Below the pieces are notes generated by a model. That model ran no database searches and was not told the origin of the DNA. It was given only the letters and a program-made list of their open reading frames with translations. The translations under genes were made by a program, and so were the position numbers. Positions 10,467 to 21,642 of a stretch of DNA of 64,000 nt are shown in pieces. The first letter of the stretch is position 1; each line of letters starts with the position of its first letter. This DNA is from Miscanthus floridulus (lineage: Eukaryota; Streptophyta; Magnoliopsida; Poales; Poaceae), in NCBI RefSeq assembly GCF_019320115.1, contig NC_089591.1, forward strand, positions 21,740,502 through 21,804,501, given 5' to 3'.

Positions 10467-13400
10467 TGTAACAACCCAAAAATCCACACACTGGAAATAC
10501 CAACTACAAAATTTTTCTTAAAAACTTCCATGTGATGATGAGTGTCATGTATAGTAACCCAACCTAAGAAATGCATTAGGTCTAACCCCAACCCAAGTTA
10601 ACACATAAGCATGGCATGTCATTAGTTAATTGCATTTATTTAAATTCTAACAAATAAGTGTTACATACATTAAATTGTGATTTGGATTTCCATTTGAGTT
10701 ATGATATGCTTAACAACTCCAATAAATTAGGTGAACCAATTTGGAATTCAGATTCTAGAATCAAATTCGAATTCAAACAAAAGAGATGAAATGAAAAACA
10801 GAAAAAGAAAATGAGGAAGAAGGCCTCGCAGCCCACGCAGCTCGGCTTCGCGGCCTAGCCAGCCCAACCACGCCCACCTTGCACCGGTGCGCCCATACAC
10901 AGCCCATGAGCTGGCCCAGCGCATCGCCCACGCTCGCGCACCCGTCTGCCTCGCTCGCAGCCACTAGGAGGCATGGTGCTCGGCTATAAAGCCAGCCCGC
11001 ACACCACTCACGCCCGGCGCCCTAGCTTCTCCCTCAGCCTCCGCCGTCGCTTGGTGGCCCAGCAGCCGCACCACACCGAGAGTAGAGGGTCGAGAAGGAG
11101 ATCGTGAGAGGAGGATCGGAGCCCCCGCACACTGCCGAAGTCACTGAAGCCGAAGGCAACGCTGTCGTCGTCATCACGATCGCAGGTCGGCACTGCACGG
11201 CACTGCTTCCAGAGCTACACGGCCGCAACTCGACACTGCACCACCATCCTTTCTTCCACAGCACCCACAGTGAGCCCCAGTTCATTCCCTGCTCGCCACT
11301 GGACCTTGCTACTCCAGCCATGGCGCTCCATACCGTGAGCGCGTAGGCCAAGGCCATCCCCAGCCTCTAGGCACACCAGCACAACACACTCACATTGATC
11401 GTGACCATCCCTAAGCCCTTGGATGCTATAGGCCTCTCTAGGTTCCCCAGACGCCGTAGCCAAGCACGCATGCTACGCTCGCAACGCCGCCGCCATGATG
11501 CAGCCACCACCAGTCCAAGCACCAGACCATAGGTCCGAGCACCTTACCACTAGTCCGAGCACTAGACCATAGGTCCGAGCACCTGACCACCAGTCCGAGC
11601 ACCAGACCATAGGTCCGAGCACCTGACCACCTAGTCCGAGCACTAGACCACTGGTCCGAGCACCCGACCACTAGTCCGAGCACCAGACCACCTGGTCCGA
11701 GCACCGACCACCAGTGGCCAGTACCGATGGGAGCGCCTGGCGCCTCCTTGACTCGCCCATTCCATTTGCTAAAGCCACGGGTAACTCATGTGCACTGTCG
11801 TGACCACTCCATAGGAGCCCGTAGTGACCCAGCGTGCCTCGCCGTCATCACCATGTTGCCGTGGCCACCGAGAAGACCCTACCAGCCACCTAGGAATCGG
11901 AAGTCCTGCCCAGAGCTCTGGACACCCTCACCGCGTCCACACGGATCTGTAGGAGCCTACACACCCCACTGTGACGCCTCCAAGGCCATAGCCCCCACAC
12001 CGACGCTGCCGACGTGATCGGAAGGCCTGTCCGCCAGTGGCCAAAGCCACCAGGAGGCCCTAGAGGACCCCTCGACCTACCAACATGCCCTGCTGGAGCA
12101 TTGTGACGCCCACGCGCACCACAGAGCCGGCCAATGCTGCTGCACCCAGCGCCATTCCCTGCATGCCGGTTGTGCTCGAGCCGCCGTTCACCATGACTAG
12201 TGACTTAGGATGCACCATCCGTCACCCTGACTCCACCATTATAGTCGCCATGGCACAGGGAGACTTTTCCCCACCTCAATTGGATGCCTGAGCCGTTGCG
12301 GGAGCTTGCCGGTGAGCATGTTGCCGGCAGAAGCGTGCCGTGGAAGAAATAGAGGAGAAGGGGCAAGGTGAGCAGCGCAGCCCTGCACCCAGTGCACATG
12401 AGCCAAGCCAAGGAGAAATGACGATCGGCTCGGTCCACCATGGACCCTGCCTTAGGACCATGGATCAAGAGCGTTGGTCCACCGTGAGCCACATGGTGTG
12501 AGCCATGCTGCGGACGAAGCCCAATAAGAGCCTCCGGCCGTGACGTGGCTGTGCCACAGCACGCCACATGTTCGGCCTGGCCCAGCCCACACCTGCCTCG
12601 ACCTGAGCCTACCAAGGCCTGTTTGAGACCCGGCACATATTGACCATTGACCTGGCCCCACATGTCAGCAGCACAGACACGCTGGACCCACACGTCAGAT
12701 GCTGACGTCATGATGACGTCACGAAGGACCCACATGTCTGCAACCCAAGAGCCCCTAGGACCCACCTGTCAGCTTGGAACCGAGACAATGACGTCATGCT
12801 AACATTAGCATGCCACGTTGACTAGTGACACCGTGACACGAGTCAGCCTAGGATTAATTCAGCCTTTTCCATTTTCAGAAATAGATTTAATCTTTGGAAA
12901 TTCATAACTAATTCATACGACCTCAGAAAAATATGAGACCAGGACCAAAATTCATCTAAAATCAAGCTCTACACAATGAACTCCTATTTGAGTGCATTTG
13001 ACTCTTTTGAAATTTCATTGTTTCTTTGTGCTACTCTATAGATGTCGCTAACGCGACTATAATGCAAACGTTGCAGACTCAGAGGAGAACCTGATGGAAG
13101 AGGACCGTGAGTACCATGAGGAGTACGGAGACGAATACACTGAAGGTGCCACATCCCACCCAAATCTCATAGCACCTATTATGCATGGCTAATATAGAAC
13201 TGCTATCGCTTTACTTTACTGCTACAATCATATTATGCTAGGACTTGCATGGTAGTATGCTTGCTTAAAAGCCTTTACCTTAACGCAACCTTACCCTTGC
13301 ATACCCTGCTATTAGGCTAGACACACTGCTTGCTACTATATATTTCATTACTTGTACTTCTACCATGCTTATACTATGTGCGTGGTGGGAACTGGTGTTA

Positions 13401-14766
13401 CCTAGACTATGGGGAGAGTGCTGCGTGTGTGACTTGGGTGTGTGGAGGGTGAGGGTTGTGTCGATCAAGTTGGAGTATATGACAAGCCTGGGGCAAGTCT
13501 TACCATGGGGTGCTACCTGGGCACCCCTAGAATGGATACCTGTGGTGGGTAAAATGGTATATGAGGTGGACCTGGGTGTGAACCTATGACAGGTGGAGCG
13601 CGGGATGGAGGTGCTATGGTGGCACGATGAATGGAAACCCCGATGGAGACATTCTGGCTTGGTCATCCCTAAGTACTTACTAGTACTCAGATTCACCGGG
13701 AAGCCTTACATACCACTCGCCCTATATGGTGCGGGATGGCTGGACTACTTGGTAGGATATTGCCACTACTGCTAGGTTGATAGCGGACAGTGTAAGGAGG
13801 TACGGGGCGCAGAGGATTCCCCCCACACCCTTCCGAGACTTTATGGAGACCTTGTGGACCCGGCTCATGACTCACAGTTTTAGCCACCCTAGACTTGACT
13901 TGGGGTGAACCAGGGCTGAATGGTAGAGTGGCATTATCCTAGGCTAGCAAGCAGCCGGAATCAGCCTAGTTGACTGACGGTCAGCGAGGAAGGCGGATCT
14001 TGTGGTTATGTAAAACCTCTGTAGAGTGTATGGTTGATCGATCGATACATGTGCGACTCGTCGGCTATGGACCTTTCCTGGGTTTCCCTTAAACTAGATA
14101 GTGAGATGAGTCCTTCTCTTCTTCCCCTGTGAGAGAGTGTCGGTCGTAGCCAGGGGCTACGGGCCTTGAGATAGTGCCGAGAGGGAATTGGCCTGTCGAC
14201 TGAGCGATGGTATGGTTATGGTATGGTGATGGTGAGGAGATGGTGGTATATCGATCCTAGGATCAAAACCTAGCTCAGAAAAGGGAATGGAGTGGAATGT
14301 GTGTGGGAATGGTGTTAAAACTTGATGAACTATTACTATTTACTTGATATGCTATTGCATAGGAAACCCCAGCCTTATAGGTTCATTTTGCTTATATCCA
14401 ACTTGCATCCAATTTCCACAAAGCAATGCTCATAGGGATGGGAGTGGCTAGTACAAATCAGTACTGATAAATTTTGGGCACACAGGTTCTGCTGAGGAGT
14501 ATAGTTCTGAGGAGTTTGACGGATGAGGGGTTCGTGCCTACGCTTGAGTTTGGCGATCTTATCTTCAAGCTATTCTAAATGAGTGCTACTTTTGATTCTG
14601 CCAATACGGCGATGTATTAAATTATGTAATTCCGCACTATTTGTACTCTGATATTATCGTTGTATGGATGTGATATTCGACTGGAATCTGGGTAATATGA
14701 TCTACAACGATCTTGTTACACTTCGACGCTATGGATTTCCCTTCGCTGGAAATTAGGGTCGTTTCA
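10467..14766. mobile_element. Giant solo LTR (4.3 kb) inside the Tat integrase
   Basis: It starts TGTAACAACCCAAAAATCC and ends GGTCGTTTCA. The five bases on its left (10,462-10,466) and on its right (14,767-14,771) are both CCATC, a perfect target duplication. There is no second LTR, PBS or coding interior, so this is a solo LTR left by recombination between the two LTRs of a full element. The interior changes from AT-rich to a GC-rich centre (10,820-12,800) with many short spurious frames and back to AT-rich. The start resembles that of the LTR at 21,643. The size fits long-LTR Gypsy families such as Del/Tekay, but lineage cannot be shown without an interior. Confidence 0.93.
11512..11712. 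repeat. Minisatellite, about 10 units of about 20 bp, in the solo LTR
   Basis: Units of the form AGTCCGAGCACCAGACCAT, alternating with GGTCCGAGCACCTGACCACC, follow one another head to tail for about 200 bp. The array lies in the GC-rich centre of the LTR. The minus-strand frame 11,438-11,704 (repeated LGL-V-CSD-WSSART) only translates these units and is not a gene. Confidence 0.9.
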
Positions 14767-14771
14767 CCATC

Positions 14772-15643
14772 CTAGCTTCCTAGCCTTTCGCATGTTGGGG
14801 ACTGGACATGATCGGGCCTTTCAAGCTAGCGCCAGGTGGTTTTTAGTACGTGTACGTTGCCATCGACAAGTTTTCCAAGTGGATCAAGTATAAACTGCTA
14901 GTCTCAACCACTACAAAGAAAGCAGTCGAGCTCTTCGAAGATAGCATCCACAGATTCGGTCTCCCAAATAGCATCATCACGGACCTCGGAACCACATTCA
15001 CTGGCCATCATTTTTGGGACTTCTATGAAGACCGATGTATCTCCATTAAATATGTCTCTGTTGCCCATCCCAGAGCCAACGCCCAGGTCGAGCGGGTGAA
15101 CGGCATGATCATTGATGCCCTCAAAAAGAGGCTATATCAGAAAGAAGAAAAGCATCTGGGCAAATGGCTCAAAGAGCTACCAGCTTTGGTTTGGGAACTA
15201 CACACTCAAGCTAGTCACAACACCGGTGTGTCTCCATATTTCTTGGTCTATAGCTTAGAAGCCATACTACCAGTGGACATTGCCTTCCAAGCACTAAGGG
15301 AGGAACATTATGATGAAGAGCAAGCCACAACTTTTTGGACAGAGGATGTCGATAGGGCTGAGGAGGAATGCCTGATCACCTGCATCTACATAGCCAAATA
15401 TTTAGCAGGCTTGCGGAGATACTACAACTACAACATCAAAGGACATTCATTTGCTATCGCCAACCTCGTTCTCTGTAGAAAGCAAAAAACCAAAGGGATG
15501 CACAAGCTCTCCTCCCCCTAGGAGGGGCCTTATGTCATCAAAGAGGTTACCTGACTAGGGTCTTATCGCCTATGTGACTTGGACACAATCGATATCCCCA
15601 ATTCATGGCACATCGAGCACCTTATACGTTTCTATCCTTGAAA
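14772..15643 (+). pseudogene. pol: Integrase catalytic core and C-terminus of Tat pol (broken)
   Basis: Integrase inserts element DNA into the genome. The catalytic triad is intact: Asp in GLDMIGPF (14,805), Asp in IITDLGTTF (14,982) and Glu in AQVERVNGM (15,090). The spacing is 35 residues between the second Asp and the Glu, the DD35E signature. An in-frame TAG at 14,844 follows PGGF; after it the frame is open to 15,521. The C-terminal part continues past a TAG as EGPYVIKEV and ends at HIEHLIRFYP and a stop near 15,643, the usual end of pol in this lineage. The zinc-binding half lies 4.3 kb upstream beyond the solo LTR. Confidence 0.9.
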
Positions 15644-15772
15644 CACTCCATATATGTATTCTCCACCCCATGATGAATAAAGTTTTGGTCACCATAATTT
15701 GTCTCCATTATTTCTCCATTATGATTTAATCTCCACTTACAGTCGTCGAGCTCTAAGCTGCTCTTTAATGAA
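15644..15772 (+). other. Start of the Tat 3' noncoding region
   Basis: A short noncoding stretch between the end of pol and the tandem repeats; nothing recognisable in it. Confidence 0.5.
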
Positions 15773-15920
15773 CTCCAATATGTGATTGCCATAAACACTC
15801 TGCCACATTTCTCCATATCTCCAACATGTGATCGCCATAAACACTCCACCACCTTTCTCCATATCTCCAACATGTGATCGCCATAAACACTCCACTGCAT
15901 TTCTCCATATCTCTAAAATA
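15773..15920. repeat. Tandem repeat, 3 units of 46 bp
   Basis: Three copies start at 15,773, 15,819 and 15,865, each CTCCAA(T/C)ATGTGAT(T/C)GCC followed by ATAAACACTC and ending CTCCATATCT. A partial fourth copy starts at about 15,911. The minus-strand frames here merely translate the repeat. Confidence 0.9.
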
Positions 15921-16440
15921 TTTTGCCGACCACCTGAGCAGCACACATTCCGCTCTAATCTCTATGGAGAAGACCCAGTCTCTGATCTCTCCCTACACAT
16001 GCTATAGGTCCCTGCGCTCTATATTATGGGTGGTCGACTGCGGTTCCTTGGTCATGTCTATTCCTCCTACACTGTGCACGGGCTCCGCGCTCGATGTTAT
16101 AGACTATGGGCTAGCCAAGGCCGAGAGCTAATGGTGAAGAACTAACTGCTCGAATGCCACTTATACTACATTTATCTCCAAGTTAATTTGCCAACCGCCA
16201 AGCAGCACACATTCCTGCTCTGATCTCTATGGAGAGGACCCTATCTCTGATCTCTCCCTACACGTGCTACGGGCTCCTGCACTCTGCATTATGGGTGGTC
16301 AACTGTAGGTTCCTTGGTCACGCCTATTCCTCCTACACGTGCACAGGCTCCACGCTCGATGTTATGGACTATGGGCTAGCTAAGGCCATAGATTTCAGTA
16401 ATGAACTAACTGCTCGGATGCTACTTATACTGCATATAAT
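15921..16440. repeat. Tandem duplication, 2 units of about 264 bp
   Basis: AGCAGCACACATTCC occurs at 15,937 and 16,201. The following bases stay aligned for the whole unit (TCTCTATGGAGA, CTCTCCCTACAC, ATTATGGGTGGTC, CGCTCGATGTTAT, GAACTAACTGCTCG). It lies in the noncoding 3' part of the Tat element between integrase and the antisense ORF. Confidence 0.88.
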
Positions 16441-16659
16441 TGCATTAGGGTTAATACTACAACAATTTTTTGATTGCAATAACAGCAAACTGCATAAACA
16501 TGCACATGTCAACATTTATACATATACATAAATGTCTATCTGTGCCCTTGCATGTTTTAACTACTCTATTTAGTTATTACAGCATGTTCTCCGAGCTAGA
16601 TTATTAGGCTTTGCCATCACCGTCTGTCTCACCTGAATAGGTCAATGTCATCGGCCAAC

Positions 16660-19600
16660 TTCTTCGCCGCATCTTCCACCTCATCCTCCTAGCTGCTGGT
16701 GCTCCACCTCGCCCATCCCTCTAGCCCCTATCACCTGAAGTTCAATGGCTAGGGTAGTGGGACCAAACCACCATAGGGGCAGTGAGTAATGGCGGATAAC
16801 AATGGCATCGTGGTTGCAGCTCTTCAAGTTCTCCCATGTCGCCTTGCACCTCTCAATGATGGTGTCCAGACGGGGCAAGCCTACCATCGAGCTAAGGAGC
16901 TGCCTCCAGGTCAACGCAGTCGAGCACCGGTTTGACTCCAGCGACTACTGACCTCAAACTTGTTCCTTTAGGTCCTGGCCTCCTGCTCCAACACATCAAA
17001 CTATGCCTTGACCCTTCGATGGTAGTCTGCAAGCATTAGAAGGATCCATTAAGCAAAGCAATTACTTCAATAGTAACTCCTGACCAAGAAGTACTCACCC
17101 TGCAGTTCCTTGGTTAGCTTCTCCGCACGCTCTGATTCCTTTGCTTTCTCCTCTCGGAGTTGCTCGGTGGTCTGGCGCAGCTGGCTGAGCTTCATATCTT
17201 GCTCTACAAGTACAATGGTTGTCATCAACAATAATACTTCAGTAATACAAAAGTGCATTCGTTGATACGCCATACCTTTTCTCTGCTCGGAGACACTTTT
17301 GAGCTGCTCGGACTTGCGTTCCAGCCAATCGCAAAGACTCATCACCTGGCTTGGAGCTCTATTCTAGCTGCTTGGACCTGCCACACAGCTATTTGGATAT
17401 GGTCGCTAGCTGCTCGAATAGGACACCCTTCTGGTACTCTAAGTCCCGAGCATTGGATTCAGCAAGATCACGCTCACGCTGGGCCCTCTGGACATTTTTC
17501 TCCATTGCCTTCAATGCCTCCTTAAGTTTTTCATTCTCCTCGGCAAGGGGTTCCATCCTCTTTATCAGCTGGTGCCGCTACTCGGCAGTCCGAGTTATCC
17601 CCTGCAAAAATGTCAAGATTATGAAGAAGAACAATCTCCAACGTCAAAGATAAACATTATAGATGCATTGCTGACCTTGATCTGCTTCATCTCTCTGGCA
17701 AGGATAGACTCCAGTCTCCTAAGCTCCTTGGTGGTGTCCTCTTCCTCAACAACCACCACCTCATCACTATGCTTGTGGAGGATTTAGATAGCTTGGGGTC
17801 GAGATTCCTCACGTTTGATCTCTTCCTCCTTGTCCTCCTTCGCCACAGCTAGGCACACCATCAGGGTGCTCCATGGCCGAATAGCATGTCTGACCACACC
17901 CTTTGACACCTCAGGGAGCATCATCTACTCCTTGGGTGTTGCAGGGTTCTCTGCTTTGGCCTCTGGCGCAGTCGTCGGTGACTCCAGCCTCTACTCTTGA
18001 AGACCCGCTGGCTTCTGCCGTTGCCCCAGGCATCACCGCTGACTCAGCCACCGTCGCTGCAAATTGTTCACCACCACCAAGTCCGCTAGCAGGGGTGGTT
18101 GACTCCTCCACTGGCTGCCGAGCACCTAGGGACTTTGGGATAGGAGCCGCCAGCATCGCCTCCACCCCAGTACTAGCCCTTGGCTGCTCGTTAGTCTGGA
18201 CAGGCGGGATCAGATCCTTCACATGCCTCGCACTACATCAGATCAGCTCGTCAGTCACCAATTGAGACAAGGATGTGAAAACAAAATAACTCCAAGGCAA
18301 GGATACTTACATGTTAGCCTACTGATACACTTTTCAGAACTGGTGCTGCCTACCCAAGCCCACAGCCACGCCCTTGGGTTCAATTCCTACGCCTTAGGGT
18401 GGAGGTCTTCGCGGTCTCCGCCATTAGCCTCTCATCCCCCCACCACTCTAGGACTGCTCTCGCCTACTGCTTAGGGACTCCTATCTCCTACTGCTCAGGG
18501 ACTTTCTCCCTCTCCTTCGGTTGCTTCTCCATGCACAAGCTGCACAGAGTTACTTCAGTGCTCGGTGGAGGAAGCCACCAACATTTTGTCATCATCCGAC
18601 CACTCAGGCATCGCTGCACTCTATGTCTGAGTGGTCTAGTCACTGCCAAGCAAGAAGCTGCCTAGCTTGCGGGGGGCAGCACCCGCTGTCTTCCTCTTTT
18701 TCTAGGCCAGCTCGTCTACCATTGCCCTCTTCCCCTAAACTTTCTCCGACACTAGTGGGGTACTCTCTGCTCGACCAGTCTATGCCTTTGGACTTTGATG
18801 AGGCATAGGCCACATCTTCCTTAGGTCGACTTGGTGGCCAGGGTGTCTACTGCCTACGGCCAATCACCCTCGGCACGCCCGAGAAGTATACCACTCTTTC
18901 CTATGAATAGATCTTTGCATAAGTGAATCAATTCATTAATTAGCAACAATCAAGGATACTAAGCATCATGAACGAAACAATTGGGATGGTTACCTAAGGA
19001 GGTGGATTTGTACTGTTGAAGGCGCTTGTCTGCCTTGACATGCTGAATGAGGCATTTGGAGAGAATAGCTCTATGGCCCTGCTCTAGCACATCATCCCTC
19101 GTCAGCCTCTCTGGTCTCTCCCAGGTGCCATCATTGTTGCCCTTGATGTCAAAGCCTAGGAGTGCCCTCTCCTTGCAGCGCTGGACGTGGTGCACTATGA
19201 AGCTCACCGCTACCTATCCGCCATTCATCTCCACACCTTTTATCAGGTTGAGGAGTTCCCTCACCTGCTCCATGTCGGCACTGCTCAGTTTCTCCGACCA
19301 GCTCTTATGGCTCTTTGGGATGTGGTTGACATCATAGCGGATTATAGGATGGCTCTGCTTCATGTAGAACCACCTGGCGTTCCACCCCATTAGAGAAGTA
19401 TTTAGTAGTACAGTGATGTACTCGCTCACCATTCCATCCTAGAGTTGTAGATATACGCTTGCTGACCACCTTGGAACTGCCAGCCATCCTTCTTCTTCAA
19501 CCAAAATAGGTGTCTAAAGAGGTTGAAGTGTGGAAGAATCCCTAGATACGCCTCGTAGAAGTGGATAAAGATCGAGATGTGCTAGATGGTGTTTGGGTGG

Positions 19601-19896
19601 AGATTCCACAGACTAATCACCTAGAACTCCAACCAATCCCTCAAGAATGGATGAATAGGAAATCCCAACCCATGCTAGATATAATCCTCAAACACCACTA
19701 CTTCATTAGTATGAGGCATTGGGAAGGGCTCACCGCTAGCCAGCCACCATCCGATGGTGACGTGGTTAGGAAGAATGCCCGCCTCCACCATCCTGTTGAT
19801 CTCCGCCTCACCCATCCTCGATAGCACCCATTCCTCATCACGGCTGGCTATGGAGGCCATCTTCTTCGGCTTCATAGCTCCCTTCTTCAGCGCCAT
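16660..19896 (-). pseudogene. Antisense ORF of the Tat element, Transposase_28-like (broken)
   Basis: Read on the minus strand, a start at 19,896 (MALKKGAMKPKKMASIASRD) leads into EINRMVEAGILPNHV, then WWLASGEPFPMPHTNEVVVF. The frame moves on to WNARWFYMKQSHP and LLNLIKGVEMNGG (19,432-19,214), then FIVHHVQRCKERALLGFD (19,207-18,959). A low-complexity Ala/Ser/Pro middle follows (18,222-17,911), then a charged coiled-coil-like helix (LRQTTEQLREEKAKESERAE, near 17,150) and a C-terminal part to about 16,680. The first part matches the plant family annotated as putative gypsy-type transposon protein (Pfam Transposase_28, PF04195). Such antisense ORFs downstream of integrase are known in grass Tat elements; their role is unknown. 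It is broken by several frame changes. Confidence 0.7.
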
Positions 19897-20377
19897 CTCT
19901 TAGATCTCATTAGGGATTGGCAGTGGAAGCACGTGTGAATGTGAATCGAGAAGTGCAAGGGCTGAGGATGAAATTGAAACAGAAAAATGGCAAAGGTGGG
20001 AGCACGGGGTGCGGCGACACAGTTATAAAAGCACTCTCCCCACCCTTTCACATTCGAGGGTTTTTGGCAAACCACTCCCATGAATGGCGTTTCTCTGAAT
20101 TCTCCATAATAGCAAGGTGGGCCGTTACCTTGGCTTTTGCGCAACCGCAGCACGTATCGCCCATTTATCTCCAAAATTTCTTATAGCTCACCAAATATTC
20201 GCTGACTTCTCTACCAATAGTTATAGCTCAGTAATTACTACTGTATAGCCATTACTCTGGTATTTTCTTTGTGATTTGTTTTCTCCAAGATTTCCTCTTA
20301 TGGCTCGGGGACTGCGTCAGCATTGTGTCTTGGCTCCTCACCGCATTGAGGATTTTCTTTTGTTGACTAATATTTCT
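19897..20377 (+). other. Tat 3' noncoding region, probable upstream region of the antisense ORF
   Basis: Noncoding. It lies immediately 5' of the antisense ORF start, and a minus-strand promoter here would drive that ORF. I see no convincing TATA box on the minus strand. Confidence 0.4.
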
Positions 20378-20690
20378 GACCCTAGCACCATGTGACCAAG
20401 TCACCTATTGTTAGGCTCGGGGACTAAGTGGGCACACTTCACCTTGTGATGAATGTGCTTTTCATATTTTAGGGCTACGCCTGGGGACTGGCTGCCTGCT
20501 CGGCTGGTCTTATACTTTGGACCCTAGCACCACATGACTACGTCATCTACTGTCAGGCTCAGGGGCTAAGTGGGCACACTTCACCTTGTAGTGAATGTGT
20601 TTACTTTATTATGGAAGACTCTGCGCCTCTAGAAGCTGAAGAAGACTATATCCCTTTCTTGTGGTTGGACTCTAAGTGGGCACACTTGGT
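20378..20690. repeat. Tandem repeat, about 142 bp, about 1.6 to 2 units
   Basis: GACCCTAGCACCA begins at 20,378 and again at 20,520. Both copies run through AGGCTC(G/A)GGG, CTAAGTGGGCACACTTCACC and GTGAATGTG. A third short match (CTAAGTGGGCACACTTGG) is near 20,674. It lies in the 3' noncoding part of the Tat element. Confidence 0.8.
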
Positions 20691-20768
20691 CCATTGCGAA
20701 GAAATTTTTGATTCTAAACTTGAGCTCCTTACACCCTTATGGCAAGCCGTACTTGGGTTGCGCTTCTC

Positions 20769-20880
20769 AGCAATGGTTCATGCTGCTCAGCGATGGCTTG
20801 CACTGCTCAGGCGATGGTTCATGTTGCTTGGTGATGGTTCATGCTACTCGGCAATTGCTCACAACTACTCGGCAACTCAT
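20769..20880. repeat. Short tandem repeat, about 20-21 bp, about 5 units
   Basis: Diverged units of the form AGCGATGGTTCATGCTGCTC follow each other (GGTTCATGCTGCTC, GGCTTGCACTGCTC, GGTTCATGTTGCTT, GGTTCATGCTACTC). They translate as an HA-rich repeat in the frame 20,611-20,997, which is not taken as a gene. Confidence 0.75.
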
Positions 20881-20984
20881 CACGATGGTCAAACCAAGAG
20901 TTTGACTGCTCGGCTTTGTTCGCACCTACTTGGACAAGCTCAAGATAGTGTTGCACAATGGGTACAAGGTGCTCAGTTACTAGC

Positions 20985-21391
20985 TATGGGGGTATGACCC
21001 TAGATACCCATGGTGGACCACATGGGCTACGCTCCTAGGGGCGGCCCAGCCCACAAGACAAAGCCTTGCAGGGCACGACACTACTCGGCATCTCCTATAA
21101 GACACCAGAAAGATACTATGAGATATGTTAGGATATGTATGATCCCATAATTCCTGTAATCTATTATTACTTTCCAGTTATCTCTCAGATCTAACCGACT
21201 TGTAACCCTACCCCCCAGACTATATAAGGCGGGCAGGGACCCCCTCCAAACTCAGGCAATATCATACGATAGCCAATACAATCCAACAGAACATAGGAGT
21301 AGGGTATTACATCATACTAACGGCCTGAACCTGTCTAACTCATGTGTCTCCATTGCCTTCTTGTTCTTGATTACATGCCTCTCTACCGATC
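20985..21391 (+). repeat. 3' LTR of the Tat element
   Basis: Partner of 4,578-4,996. It keeps the TATA box CTATATAAGG and the downstream CAGGGACCCC block. The right border is set where similarity to the 5' LTR stops (after CTCTCTACCGATC). The bases beyond belong to the minus-strand host element. Confidence 0.85.
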
Positions 21392-21642
21392 AATCTACCT
21401 TCATGGGATACCCCTCGAAGGACTACCGATGATATTCTATCGACATTTTGTGATTTGTTTAATTTTCTTTTGCTCCGACCTCTTTTTGATTTCTTTGTCT
21501 TTCTAATGAGGTTGTCTACCAATTGAGGCTAGATTTGTACTTCTCTTATGCCTTGTGGATTTGGCCTGTACTTGATGTGAATCATGGAGCATTGCTCCCG
21601 CCTAGGCCTGAAGGTGAACTTCTCTTCATTGCCATTGATATT
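21392..21642 (-). pseudogene. Post-protease Lys/Arg-rich segment of the minus-strand Athila-like gag-pro frame
   Basis: On the minus strand the protease frame continues from beyond the solo LTR with the stretch FNINGNEEKFTFRPRREQCS, then YRPNPQGIREVQ, and then a basic run KTKKSKRGRSKRK. It is bordered by the Tat 3' LTR on one side and the solo LTR at 21,643 on the other. Removing both insertions joins it to 26,311 and, less certainly, to 4,577. No polymerase follows the protease, so the element looks non-autonomous. Confidence 0.6.

Larger units (their letters stand above)
4578..21391 (+). mobile_element. Tat-lineage Ty3/Gypsy retrotransposon, full structure, carrying a nested solo LTR
   Basis: The element runs 5' LTR (4,578-4,996), primer site, gag, protease, RT, RNase H, second archaeal-type RNase H, integrase, long antisense ORF and 3' LTR (20,985-21,391). 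Without the nested solo LTR it is about 12.5 kb. The protease-RT-RH-integrase order marks Ty3/Gypsy. The second RNase H and the antisense ORF after integrase are hallmarks of the grass Tat lineage (RIRE2/Retrosat type). A hand alignment of the two LTRs gives about 46 differences in about 400 bases, mostly transitions, so it is a fairly old insertion. No matching target duplication is visible, so the outer borders are good to a few bases only. All frames are broken. Confidence 0.88.

Noticed and set aside
11438..11704. Repeat-protein ORF (LGL-V-CSD-WSSART)
   Set aside because: It is a translation of a 20-bp minisatellite, not a gene.
12205..12765. 186-codon minus-strand ORF
   Set aside because: It lies within the GC-rich centre of the solo LTR, has no motif, and overlaps several equally long frames; explained by low stop density in GC-rich sequence.
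17253..18808. Plus-strand ORFs over the Tat 3' region
   Set aside because: They are shadows of the antisense ORF, whose minus-strand translation shows the recognisable domain and coiled coil.
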